Part shown: piece by piece, positions 25,854 through 33,857 of the stretch
How the letters are laid out: each line of letters opens with the position of its first letter
Numbering within the stretch: the first letter of the stretch is position 1
From: an uncultured Eubacteriales bacterium
Lineage (GTDB): Bacteria > Bacillota > Clostridia > Oscillospirales > CAG-272
Reading direction: 5' to 3'
Assembly (NCBI GenBank): GCA_905210485.1
Contig: CAJLXA010000002.1
Location: 9,173 to 73,172 of the forward strand
Length of the DNA: 64,000 nt
Made by a program: the position numbers and the translations under genes
Notes under the pieces: generated by a model
What the model was told of the DNA's origin: nothing
Databases searched by the model: none
Seen by the model: only the letters and a program-made list of their open reading frames with translations

Positions 25854-27881
25854 TCAGGTTCCGCTTGCCGCCGCGCGCATATCCGTTTCCGCAGTCTCGA
25901 TGAGTTCCGCAAAAATGCGCGGGTTTTCAATCCATTCGGCAAAGGTGACATTTTGTATCGCCCCACGCCCTTCCAAGTAGAGGTCGAAAACCTTCTTTTC
26001 TTGTTCGAGGTGTGTGCAACCTTTCTGAATTTCAATGCACTTTGTCTGCAGATCGGTTGTCGCTTTTTCTTGTTCCGCCTTAAAGACGGCTTCTTTCGTA
26101 TCATATGCATTGCGGGCCGCGGAAATATATGTGGCGGCCGTTTCCGCATAAGTTTCAAGATATTCTTCCCCGTATTCTTCTTTGAACGCGTTCAGTTTTT
26201 CCTCCGCCTCAAGGATCTTGTCTTCACCGGCAATCCCCTCTATATAGGCGTCTCCGCGAAGTATCTCGGCCAAGGTCTTCAGTTCGTTTCCTGCCGCGGT
26301 CGCCCCCTCATACAGCGAATTATAGGCCGTCTCCGCCGACTCCAGCGTTTCAACGCGGGAGAGATATGTCTTCCCGGCATCGCCGTATTTCTGTACATAC
26401 GCGTTATACGCCGTCCGGGCGGCAAGAACGGCGTCTCCGACGCCGAGATTCACCTTTCCGATGGCGGCAATCGCCGCGTCAACCTCTGCGGCGGCAATAC
26501 GCACTTCCGCCACCAAGGCGTTGTACGCCGTCCGCTTTTCGGTCATCACGGTATATGTGTTTCCGAGGATTGCCGTTCCGTCGTTGATCTCATCAATATG
26601 GTACGTATCACGCCACACGCGATAGGCCTCTTCCGCCGCCGTCAACGCGTCCCCGGACAACAGCGATACGTCGCCGATTCCGGTAACTGCGGCCGTAACG
26701 GCGATTTTGTTTTCATCGGCGCTCCGCAATTCGTCATAACGGATCCGCATGGCGGTCACTGCCGCGGCAAGGTCGATTTTTTCTCCGTCGATATAGGTAA
26801 GCGCGGCGATCTTCTGATCGGCACGAACATAATATATATCGGCAAGACCGGCCTCATTTTGTTTTGCGTATACTTCCTCCGCATGACGTACCGCCGCTTC
26901 GTTTCCGTAACGCACAGCGCCGTCTTTGTAAACGAGGCAAAGAGCGTCGTAAGTGTCGTCGGCAAGCGTATGTGCCTCCTGCAGAGCGGCGGCGGCTTCA
27001 TTCAGAACAACCTCTGTCTCCGCTTTCGTTTTTGCCATCAACGCACGAAGCGCCGCGCCGTCAAGCGCCGACATCAGTTGCAGATAGCTTTCGCCGCTGT
27101 AAGCCGCGCGATTCTTCTGTGCTTTATCCCGATACTCGCATATTTTTCCGTAAGCCGCCGTTTTGGTTGCATCATCGGCCAGAGAGTCCTCCGCCTTGCG
27201 GTATTCTTCGATCTGTTCCCGATACCGCGTTGCATATTTCACAGCGACCGCCGGCGAAGAAGCCAATTCGATCTCCAGAAGCACACGGCTTCTTTCACTT
27301 TCCGCCAACAGATAATACACGTCCGTGAGCGTGGAAATATCCACGCTGTTCACCATTTCCAGAGCCTCGGTCTTATCCAGAACCAGAAGAGCGAGCGCCG
27401 TCTGAAAATCGTTTGCCGTATCCCGCATTTCTTCCACGGTCGTGCAAAGCGAAAGCCGTGAAAGAGCGGTGTTGCACAATTCGGCCACGCCCGCGTCGTC
27501 CTTATGCGCGACATACAGTTCGCTTGTCGTCATCAGGCGGGCAACCGACGCACGGTAATCCCCCAGTGTATTATCCACGATCGTATTGACATACACCGTT
27601 TCGGTTTTTCCGTTATATGTATACGCAATCCGTGCCACGCAGGCACCGGGAGTGGCGGAGGTGAATGTCACCATGTCCGGCGTAACGGGAACCGTTTCTT
27701 CGGTACCGTCGGTATAACGGACGGACAGTTTCAGCCCCTCCGTCCGAAAAGATTCCCCGACGTTATAATGGATATCGGACGGATATTCCGCAAGCGAAAC
27801 CGACTGCAGAGCACGATTCCCGCAGGCAACGGAAAACATGCATATCCCCGACAGAAGTAAAATAAATATGAGTTTTTTCAT
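25854..27881 (-). CDS. Surface lipoprotein with Ig-like domain and helical repeats
   Basis: 675 residues. A signal peptide with lipobox S-V-A-C (Cys20) predicts lipid anchoring on the outer membrane leaflet. Residues 26-100 resemble a bacterial Ig-like domain (Y-N-V-G-E-S-F then G-L-K-L-S-V-R-Y-T-D-G-T). The rest is mostly alpha-helical, Ala/Glu-rich and poor in Cys. Two segments (about 397-430 and 468-500) repeat the pattern I-G-x-V-x-L-x-x-G-D-A-x-x-A-A-x-x-A-Y, like the FIVAR-type repeats of Clostridial surface proteins. It starts 40 nt after the phosphoesterase homologue and may share its transcript. Ligand unknown. Confidence 0.75.
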   Translation of the reverse strand: MKKLIFILLLSGICMFSVACGNRALQSVSLAEYPSDIHYNVGESFRTEGLKLSVRYTDGTEETVPVTPDMVTFTSATPGACVARIAYTYNGKTETVYVNTIVDNTLGDYRASVARLMTTSELYVAHKDDAGVAELCNTALSRLSLCTTVEEMRDTANDFQTALALLVLDKTEALEMVNSVDISTLTDVYYLLAESERSRVLLEIELASSPAVAVKYATRYREQIEEYRKAEDSLADDATKTAAYGKICEYRDKAQKNRAAYSGESYLQLMSALDGAALRALMAKTKAETEVVLNEAAAALQEAHTLADDTYDALCLVYKDGAVRYGNEAAVRHAEEVYAKQNEAGLADIYYVRADQKIAALTYIDGEKIDLAAAVTAMRIRYDELRSADENKIAVTAAVTGIGDVSLLSGDALTAAEEAYRVWRDTYHIDEINDGTAILGNTYTVMTEKRTAYNALVAEVRIAAAEVDAAIAAIGKVNLGVGDAVLAARTAYNAYVQKYGDAGKTYLSRVETLESAETAYNSLYEGATAAGNELKTLAEILRGDAYIEGIAGEDKILEAEEKLNAFKEEYGEEYLETYAETAATYISAARNAYDTKEAVFKAEQEKATTDLQTKCIEIQKGCTHLEQEKKVFDLYLEGRGAIQNVTFAEWIENPRIFAELIETAETDMRAAASGT

Positions 27882-27921
27882 TTGACTTCCTCACTTTTTC
27901 TGTATTGTGTACCGCCGGCCG

Positions 27922-29040
27922 TTATTTACGGTCGCGTTCATCAAGCGCCGCCAGTCCGAGGCGAAATGCCTCCGCAACAATGCGGCGGTCTTCCGGGTCC
28001 TTGCTGTGGAAAGCACCCGACAATGTACGATAAAGTTCTCCGCGCACGCTCATATCACGCGCAAGATATTCCGCGCCTTTCAGCGGCAAAGTGTCGTCCA
28101 TGATCGAAAGTCCGTAAAGACCGAAGGTTTCGCCGATGTCCGGCAAAAGAAATTCGGGCGGCAAAATCCCCTCCAGTTTCAGGCGCAGAAACGTTTCCTC
28201 GCCGTAACCGCTTTTGGCAATATAGGACTTTATGGCGGCAAACAGCGTATCGGAATCCCCGACATCGGTAAGCGTTACCGTTTCGTCAAGATAACGCCGC
28301 GCGGAATAGGCATGAAACACAAGCGACGGTTCTTCGTTTGCCGGTACGTCAACGGTCACCGCTCCTCCGAAACCGGGCATATCGAAACTGCGCCCCTCCA
28401 TGGCGCCGGGAGTAAAGATCAGCGGTTTGTTTTCGTACACCGTCATACCGACGGACGCGCTGTTTCCCGTCACGCAAATATTCGCGCCGAAGCGGCGTAT
28501 CACGGCCGCCGTTTCTTCGGTATACGGCGCGGCGCAAAGAAGAACATGCGTTTTCCCGTCGTCTGCGGCGCGCATATCTCCGAAACGTTCATCAAGCGGC
28601 GGCGCGTCCGTTTTGTCACAGAATCCGTAAAACGTCACATCGGGGAAATCGAACCGCGTCGGCGCCGCTTCGCTGAAAACATACATATTCTGCGGCAGGC
28701 GCGCCGAGGCGTAAAACACGGGAAAAAGCGAAGCCTCTCCCTTGCCGGGCGCAATAATAAAATGAAGCGACGTATGTTCTTCGGCTTTTGCGATGACAAA
28801 GGAAAGCGTGTCTCCCGTCAGAAAATCCGCGTCAAACAGATCGCCGGCAATCAGAATATACGACACACCGCTGTCCTCCGCGTCGGAAAGCATACGCGAA
28901 AAAGAAGCGCGCGCCGCGGTGCGCCGCGCCCGCATAGATTCCGCCGTGAGACCGGCAAAAGGCGCGTCAAACCGCACGCCGCCGCATACCGTGAATCTGA
29001 CGCCGGTATCTACGGTCTCCGTTGTATTTTCATGATCCAT
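27922..29040 (-). CDS. Metallophosphoesterase (SbcD/YhaO-like) homologue, metal site lost
   Basis: 372 residues from ATG 29038-29040, chosen for its AAGGAG; the longer frame runs into the leader hairpin. The layout follows SbcD/YhaO nucleases: an N-terminal strand, A-P-F-A-G-L, R-A-R-R and I-L-I-A-G-D-L-F-D (residues 62-70). The metal ligands are gone, however. The D-x-H motif reads G-V-R (21-23), the G-N-H-D/E motif reads G-K-G-E (99-102), the later H-G position is C-A, and the G-H-x-H motif reads G-N-S-A (192-195). Only Asp67 remains. The SbcC/YhaN ATPase partner is absent. It is probably catalytically inactive; a structural or regulatory role is inference. Confidence 0.7.
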   Translation of the reverse strand: MDHENTTETVDTGVRFTVCGGVRFDAPFAGLTAESMRARRTAARASFSRMLSDAEDSGVSYILIAGDLFDADFLTGDTLSFVIAKAEEHTSLHFIIAPGKGEASLFPVFYASARLPQNMYVFSEAAPTRFDFPDVTFYGFCDKTDAPPLDERFGDMRAADDGKTHVLLCAAPYTEETAAVIRRFGANICVTGNSASVGMTVYENKPLIFTPGAMEGRSFDMPGFGGAVTVDVPANEEPSLVFHAYSARRYLDETVTLTDVGDSDTLFAAIKSYIAKSGYGEETFLRLKLEGILPPEFLLPDIGETFGLYGLSIMDDTLPLKGAEYLARDMSVRGELYRTLSGAFHSKDPEDRRIVAEAFRLGLAALDERDRK

Positions 29041-29056
29041 AACAGGCTCCTTTCCG

Positions 29057-29094
29057 AAAAAGCAGAAGAACGGTTTTGGAAAGTACCGTTCTGC
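29057..29094 (-). terminator. Terminator-like hairpin directly before the phosphoesterase gene
   Basis: On the minus strand GCAGAACGGT pairs with ACCGTTCTTCTGC (bulged) and is followed by TTTTT (29057-29061), ending 7 nt before the AAGGAG of the gene. It could be an attenuator or the 3' end of a small RNA begun at 29263. Confidence 0.65.
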
Positions 29095-29144
29095 TGTCAT
29101 AATACTGTAGTAAAATCTGTTGATAAACTTGTATTACCCGACAA

Positions 29145-29176
29145 GCGAAAATACTTGCTTGCAAGGGTATTTTTGC
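29145..29176 (-). other. Stable hairpin in the phosphoesterase leader
   Basis: CTTGC/GCAAG core extended by AAAATA/TATTTT arms, lying between the three-hairpin element and the terminator-like hairpin. Confidence 0.6.
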
Positions 29177-29180
29177 GCCG

Positions 29181-29268
29181 GACATCAGGGAAAGCGGGCG
29201 GCGTTAAAGCGCCGCATGAGACGCGCATCGCGTGGCTCTGATTGCGCTTCCGCGCAATCTTTCCGCTT
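29181..29268 (-). ncRNA. Three-hairpin structured element, copy 1
   Basis: Arms AAGCGG (29192-29197) and CCGCTT (29263-29268) enclose three hairpins: GCGGCG/CGCCGC (29198-29203, 29210-29215), ACGCG/CGCGT (29221-29225, 29229-29233) and ATTGCGC/GCGCAAT (29241-29247, 29252-29258). A near-identical layout occurs at 56562-56648. The block GACATCA-GGAAAGCGG on one side and CGCTTGTATTATA on the other are shared. Strand is assigned from the adjoining minus-strand promoter; function unknown. Confidence 0.6.
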
Positions 29269-29270
29269 GT

Positions 29271-29299
29271 ATTATACCATTTTCGATAAAAGGTTTCAA
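29271..29299 (-). promoter_or_regulatory. Promoter abutting structured element copy 1
   Basis: Minus strand TTGAAA (29294-29299), 17-nt spacer, TATAAT (29271-29276), 2 nt from the element arm. It would transcribe the element and then the phosphoesterase gene. Confidence 0.8.
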
Positions 29300-29350
29300 T
29301 AGATTACAAAAAAAACTTGTATTTGTCCGCTTTAATTTTACAAATTTCTC

Positions 29351-29379
29351 TTGAAAAGTGCAAATATACATGGTAAAAT
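29351..29379 (+). promoter_or_regulatory. Promoter of the methylase homologue
   Basis: TTGAAA (29351-29356), 17-nt spacer, TAAAAT (29374-29379), about 80 nt upstream of the ATG. Confidence 0.75.
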
Positions 29380-29466
29380 AGTGGCAGACATTGATTTTAA
29401 TATACGGGATTCCGTCGGGCACTGAGACGGTTTTTCGATAGCAATACGGTCACGGAGGACATTTTC

Positions 29467-31029
29467 ATGCTGAATACCGCTGTTCGCAACACCAATAAAT
29501 TGATACGTCAAAAATCGCAGAGCGAGGGCATCCGCATCGGCAACCGCTTTACAAAAAAAGCCACCGCGCGTCTGATGGCGTCCATCCCCGCTTACAGCCG
29601 GCGGGACTGCGTTTATCTTCTCGATCCCGGTGCCGGAACAGGTATTCTGACCGCCGCCGCCGCCGAAGAACTGGCGCGCGCCGGGGTATCCGAAATTCAC
29701 GCGGATCTTTATGAGACCGACGCCGATATGCTTCCGACTCTGGAAAACAATATGCGCCGCGTGCGCCGGAAATGCCACCACGATTACGGGGTGCGCTTTC
29801 GGTTTCGTATTCTTTCCGAAGATTTTCTTACCGCTTATGCCGACGACGGAAAGGACAAGCCGCATTATGACTATGTATTCATGAACCCCGACGATGAGCA
29901 GGAAGACAAGGACGCCGATGCCGTCGGGCTCTACCGCACCGCTTTCAGTATCCCCGTCAGCCGCGCGTTTTATTTTCTTGACGCGGCGCTCCGCGCCCTG
30001 AAAGACGGCGGCCATCTCGTGGCCGTAGTTCCGACGCTTTTTGCCACCGCCGACTCCTGCGAAAAACTGCGCGCCCATCTCTTCTCCGGTTATGCGGTGC
30101 CGCGCGTCCATCTGTTTTCCGCAAAAGATAAGATCAGAGATATTGACGGCAGCCGGCGCGACGAACTGAAAAAGCACATGCTTCTGTATTGCGTAAAGTC
30201 CGCTCCGCTTACCGAGATCGCCTACAGCGATTCTTACGATGACGGCGAAGCGGTTACGATGCTTCCCGTCTTCCCGCGCTCGTTTGCCGTGCGCGGCGAC
30301 AAATGCCGTATGTTGCTCCTGCAATCCGAAAAGGAATACGCCGCCATCAGAGCGCTCGAAAGTCTTCCCGAAACGCTCACCACGCTCGGTCTCCGTATGA
30401 GAACAGGGCTTGTAATCCCTTCCCGCTATACCGAACTTCTTTATAACGAACCGACCGACGATACGATACCGCTTCTCTCCCCGCGCGGTATACGGAACGG
30501 TCACATCGACTTTCCCCTTGCCGAAGAAAATCAGTATATAAAACCGCGGATCCCTTCTCTTGCGCAGGACAACAAAAACATGTTGCTTCTGAAACGCGTG
30601 CCCGCAAAAGCCGACGGACGGCATCTGTATGCGGCGGTTTATCTCGCCTCCCAACTGCCCTACACACAGAAAATCAGCACGGAAAACAAACTTATCTATG
30701 TGGACTACGCCGACGGACGCGAACTTGACGCTCCGCTTCTGCACGGCCTGTACGCACTTGTCAACTCCACACCTTATGAATGTTACTGCTCCATTCTTTC
30801 AAAATCCGCACAGGTCAACGCCGGAGAATATAAAAACCTGCCGTTTCCCGATGCGGAAGCCATTCGTAAAATCGGGCGTACAATGATGACTTCCCGCCAG
30901 TACACGGCGCGGATCTGCGATATTCTCGCCAGAACCGCCCTGCGCCTGCCGACGGAAGAACAGCCCGCACAGGAAAAAACCGGCTTAAACGATTCGTCCG
31001 AAGCGGAAAAATTCGCCGTTCTGTCGTAA
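29467..31029 (+). CDS. Eco57I/HsdM-like N6-adenine methylase homologue with altered catalytic motif
   Basis: 520 residues with GGAGG at the start. SAM-binding motif I is L-L-D-P-G-A-G-T-G (51-59) and an acidic residue ends the next strand (L-Y-E-T-D). In active enzymes of this group motif IV is N-P-P-Y, often followed by K-K; here it is F-M-N-P-D-D-E (138-144), replacing the residues that hold the flipped adenine. The part after residue 280 corresponds to the target-recognition region. No restriction endonuclease or specificity gene is adjacent. SAM binding may persist while methyl transfer is unlikely. A role as DNA-binding regulator is only a guess. Confidence 0.75.
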   Translation: MLNTAVRNTNKLIRQKSQSEGIRIGNRFTKKATARLMASIPAYSRRDCVYLLDPGAGTGILTAAAAEELARAGVSEIHADLYETDADMLPTLENNMRRVRRKCHHDYGVRFRFRILSEDFLTAYADDGKDKPHYDYVFMNPDDEQEDKDADAVGLYRTAFSIPVSRAFYFLDAALRALKDGGHLVAVVPTLFATADSCEKLRAHLFSGYAVPRVHLFSAKDKIRDIDGSRRDELKKHMLLYCVKSAPLTEIAYSDSYDDGEAVTMLPVFPRSFAVRGDKCRMLLLQSEKEYAAIRALESLPETLTTLGLRMRTGLVIPSRYTELLYNEPTDDTIPLLSPRGIRNGHIDFPLAEENQYIKPRIPSLAQDNKNMLLLKRVPAKADGRHLYAAVYLASQLPYTQKISTENKLIYVDYADGRELDAPLLHGLYALVNSTPYECYCSILSKSAQVNAGEYKNLPFPDAEAIRKIGRTMMTSRQYTARICDILARTALRLPTEEQPAQEKTGLNDSSEAEKFAVLS

Positions 31030-31056
31030 AAATCCCGAAAAAAAGAAAAATTCCCC

Positions 31057-31085
31057 TTGCATTTTCATCATTCCTGTGCTATACT
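31057..31085 (+). promoter_or_regulatory. Promoter of secG
   Basis: TTGCAT (31057-31062), 17-nt spacer, TATACT (31080-31085). Confidence 0.8.
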
Positions 31086-31223
31086 ATATCTAAAGTATTG
31101 CCCGTAACGGCAATCGGATACAGGAAACGGCCGTGCGCCGTTCTCCGTTTCTTTATTTCATCATTACGGTGTCGGGGTGTTTTACCCGACAGGGAAAAAT
31201 ATTCTTCCCGGAAAGGTTTGTTT
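31086..31223 (+). promoter_or_regulatory. secG leader with three hairpins
   Basis: Hairpins ATTGCC/GGCAAT (31097-31102, 31109-31114), GAAACGG/CCGTTTC (31124-31130, 31145-31151, followed by TTTATTT) and TGTCGGG/CCCGACA (31170-31176, 31185-31191). The middle one resembles a weak terminator, so attenuation is possible. Confidence 0.5.
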
Positions 31224-31526
31224 ATGAATCTTGTATTTGCCATTCTTCTCCTGCTCTTTGCCGTATTTCTCATTCTGGCCGTACTCTTCCAGAGCAGTAA
31301 GTCGCAGGGACTCTCCGGCTCCATCACGGGTAGCACCGCGGAAACTTTCTTCGGCAAGGATAAAGGTACACGCATCGACCGTATGCTCGGCAAACTCACC
31401 GCGATTTGCGGTATCGTGTTCGTCGTCGTCGTTCTGCTTGTCTATATCGTTCAGCCGGACTACTCTTTCACGCAGAATCTTGTCGGATCGGCATGGCAGA
31501 ACGCAAGCCAGTACTTCCCGAAATAA
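31224..31526 (+). CDS. secG: Preprotein translocase subunit SecG
   Basis: 100 residues, slightly long for the family. Two membrane segments (about 3-23 and 60-80) flank the conserved Q-S-S-K-S-Q-G-L-S-G-S-I-T-G loop and F-F-G-K. SecG assists SecYE by cycling its topology. ATG 31224 is chosen because the preceding frame is untranslated leader and GGAAAGG precedes it. It is followed by rnr, the usual Firmicutes order. Confidence 0.93.
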   Translation: MNLVFAILLLLFAVFLILAVLFQSSKSQGLSGSITGSTAETFFGKDKGTRIDRMLGKLTAICGIVFVVVVLLVYIVQPDYSFTQNLVGSAWQNASQYFPK

Positions 31527-31550
31527 GGTTTATTCCGTATAACCGAAATA

Positions 31551-31596
31551 CGAAAGTAGCAAGGTGCCGTCCAGCGCTTTGCTACTTCGTTTTTTC
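31551..31596 (+). terminator. Terminator between secG and rnr
   Basis: GAAAGTAGCAA pairs with TTGCTACTTC, followed by TTTTTT. Confidence 0.85.
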
Positions 31597-31673
31597 AGGA
31601 AACCGCTGTTCTCCGCATGAAAATCAAAATAAAAGAAAACACTGTATATAAGAATAAAAAATAAAGAAAGATC

Positions 31674-33743
31674 ATGAAACAGAAAAAGAGCAAAAGCAGA
31701 TCCGCCGACAGGAAAAAAACCGTTTCCCGTCACGCGGCAAACAATCACTACCCGAAAAGCCGACGAAAAATTTCTGCGGAAGACCTCGCGGCGCACCCTT
31801 ATAAAAGGAAAGCCGGACGACCCGTGGCAAAAAGAACCGTGGAAGGCGTTTTTTCCGCCACCCGTCACGGTTACGGCTTCCTGACGGTCACCGGGGAAAA
31901 AGAGGACTTCTTCGTTCCCGCGCCGAAAACGGGCGGCGCCCTGCACGGCGACCGTGTACGCGCCGTTCTCCGCAAAAGCCGCGGCGAACGCGCGGAAGCC
32001 GAAATCACGGAAATCCTCTCTTACGGCAAAGAAACCGTCATCGGCACATTGTGCAGCGAACGCGTTGCCGGGAAAAGAAGAGGCGGCAAATATTTTGTCC
32101 GGCGTTTCTTATTGCCTGACAGCGATCTTTTCCCCGAAATCGAAGTGCAGAATACCGCTCTCCCGGACGGAGAAAAGGCGGAAGTCACCGTCGTCCGTGG
32201 CAAAGCGGGTACGCTCACCGGAAGCATAACGCGTTCTTTCGGCCCCTGCGAATCGCGCACGGCCAACTATGAAGCCATCCTTGCCGAAAACGGAATCCCT
32301 GCCGTATTTCCGGACGATGTGCTTGCGGAAGCGGCACAGGCAGCGGCAGAACCGCTATCCGACGCGGGGCGCAACCGTCCGCGCGAAATCATTTTCACGA
32401 TCGACGGCGCAGACGCCAAAGACCTCGACGACGCCATATCGCTGACGAAGATCGGTGATGCCTACCGTCTCGGCGTGCATATTGCCGACGTCAGTCATTA
32501 TGTAAAAAGACACAGCGCCTGCGAAAAAGAAGCCATGGCGCGCGGTACAAGCGTTTACTTTGTCGACAAAGTTGTTCCCATGCTTCCCGAAATTCTTTCA
32601 AACGGCGCCTGTTCTCTGAACGCGGGAGAAGACAAATACGCCATTTCCGCCTATATCACCTTTGAGAAAAACGGGGAGATCAAAAACACCGAAGTACGGC
32701 GCAGTATTATCCGTTCAACGGTACGCGGCGTGTACAGTGAAGTCAACGACCTGTTACTGAAAGGCGGAAAATCGGCGTTTTTCCGAAAATACGAAAAGGT
32801 ATACCCCACGCTTCTTGAAATGCGCGATCTGTATACTCTTCTTGCCAAACGGGGACGTCACCGCGGCATCATTGACTTTGACCGTCCGGAAGGCATCGTT
32901 CTGCTCGACGAAAACGGCGATCCGTACGCCATTGAAAAACGCGAACGCGGCATTGCGGAACGCATGATAGAACAGTTCATGCTTGCCGCCAATACGGGCA
33001 TCGCCACCGCTCTTCATGCGGCGGGATTCCCCGCCGTATACCGTGTCCATGACAAACCCGATCCCGATCGTGTGCGCGATTTCGTCGCGTTTGCCGACGC
33101 GTTGGGTCTTGACACCGCCGCCATTCGGGAGGGAGAAGGAAAGACCCCCGTCGCCTTTGCAAATCTCCTGCGTTCGGCGCAGAAAAGGGGAATCGGCGAC
33201 ACGGTATCCTATGTTTTGCTCCGCACCATGGCCAAGGCCAAATACAGTGCCGAAACACACGGGCATTTCGGTCTTGCAATCCGCTATTACTGTCACTTTA
33301 CGTCCCCGATCCGCCGATTGTCCGACCTCGTCACGCATCGCCTTGTCAAGCATTACCTGATTGACAAAGATCCCGAAAATCAGGCCGACCGCCTCTATGC
33401 GCGGGACGCCGCCACGGCCGCGACCGAAGGAGAAATCCGTGCGCTCACCGCGGAGCGTGAAATAGAAAACCTGTATAAAACGTTGTATATGATCAACCAC
33501 ATCGGCGAAGAATACGAGGCGACGGTCTCCGGTCTTACTTCCTTCGGCATCTTCGCGGAGCTTGACAACACCTGTGAAGGTATGATTCCCTTTACCGCTT
33601 ACGGCCATCGCTATGTCTATGACGAACGGCGACAGATCATTGTCGGCCCCGAACGTACTTTTCGTTTCGGAGACCGTATTCGCGTGCGCGTGGAAGAAGC
33701 TGATCTTATCAATCGTAAAGTAAAGTTTGCATTATTACAATAA
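31674..33743 (+). CDS. rnr: Ribonuclease R
   Basis: 689 residues; a 3'-5' exoribonuclease that degrades structured RNA and works with tmRNA in quality control. A basic head (1-60) precedes cold-shock-like domains (about 60-220). The RNB domain has the catalytic acidic run D-G-A-D-A-K-D-L-D-D-A-I-S near residue 243. A C-terminal S1 domain (about 610-688) ends without the Lys-rich tail of the enterobacterial enzyme. The smpB gene that often follows is missing here; the next genes are the IbrA/IbrB pair on the other strand. Confidence 0.95.
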   Translation: MKQKKSKSRSADRKKTVSRHAANNHYPKSRRKISAEDLAAHPYKRKAGRPVAKRTVEGVFSATRHGYGFLTVTGEKEDFFVPAPKTGGALHGDRVRAVLRKSRGERAEAEITEILSYGKETVIGTLCSERVAGKRRGGKYFVRRFLLPDSDLFPEIEVQNTALPDGEKAEVTVVRGKAGTLTGSITRSFGPCESRTANYEAILAENGIPAVFPDDVLAEAAQAAAEPLSDAGRNRPREIIFTIDGADAKDLDDAISLTKIGDAYRLGVHIADVSHYVKRHSACEKEAMARGTSVYFVDKVVPMLPEILSNGACSLNAGEDKYAISAYITFEKNGEIKNTEVRRSIIRSTVRGVYSEVNDLLLKGGKSAFFRKYEKVYPTLLEMRDLYTLLAKRGRHRGIIDFDRPEGIVLLDENGDPYAIEKRERGIAERMIEQFMLAANTGIATALHAAGFPAVYRVHDKPDPDRVRDFVAFADALGLDTAAIREGEGKTPVAFANLLRSAQKRGIGDTVSYVLLRTMAKAKYSAETHGHFGLAIRYYCHFTSPIRRLSDLVTHRLVKHYLIDKDPENQADRLYARDAATAATEGEIRALTAEREIENLYKTLYMINHIGEEYEATVSGLTSFGIFAELDNTCEGMIPFTAYGHRYVYDERRQIIVGPERTFRFGDRIRVRVEEADLINRKVKFALLQ

Positions 33744-33818
33744 AAAGCGCCTGAAAATCCTTATAAAAAGGAAAACATTTTTTCTTTGTGTGACAGCCGC
33801 CGTGCAACGGCGCACGGT

Positions 33819-33856
33819 AAAAAAAGAGAACGACCTGCGGGTCGTTCTCTTTTTTT
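33819..33856 (+). terminator. Bidirectional terminator between rnr and ibrB
   Basis: A 17-bp stem (33819-33835 with 33840-33856) with loop TGCG and long A/T ends, serving both convergent genes. Confidence 0.9.
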
Positions 33857-33857
33857 A

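Noticed and set aside
29041..29466. tRNA or known riboswitch identity for the three-hairpin element
   Set aside because: No anticodon/T-loop sequence such as GTTCGAAT, and the conserved positions do not match the SAM, purine, THF, c-di-GMP or NiCo riboswitch cores I can recall; left as unidentified.
29467..31029. Active restriction-modification system
   Set aside because: No endonuclease or specificity gene is adjacent and the catalytic N-P-P-Y motif is lost.
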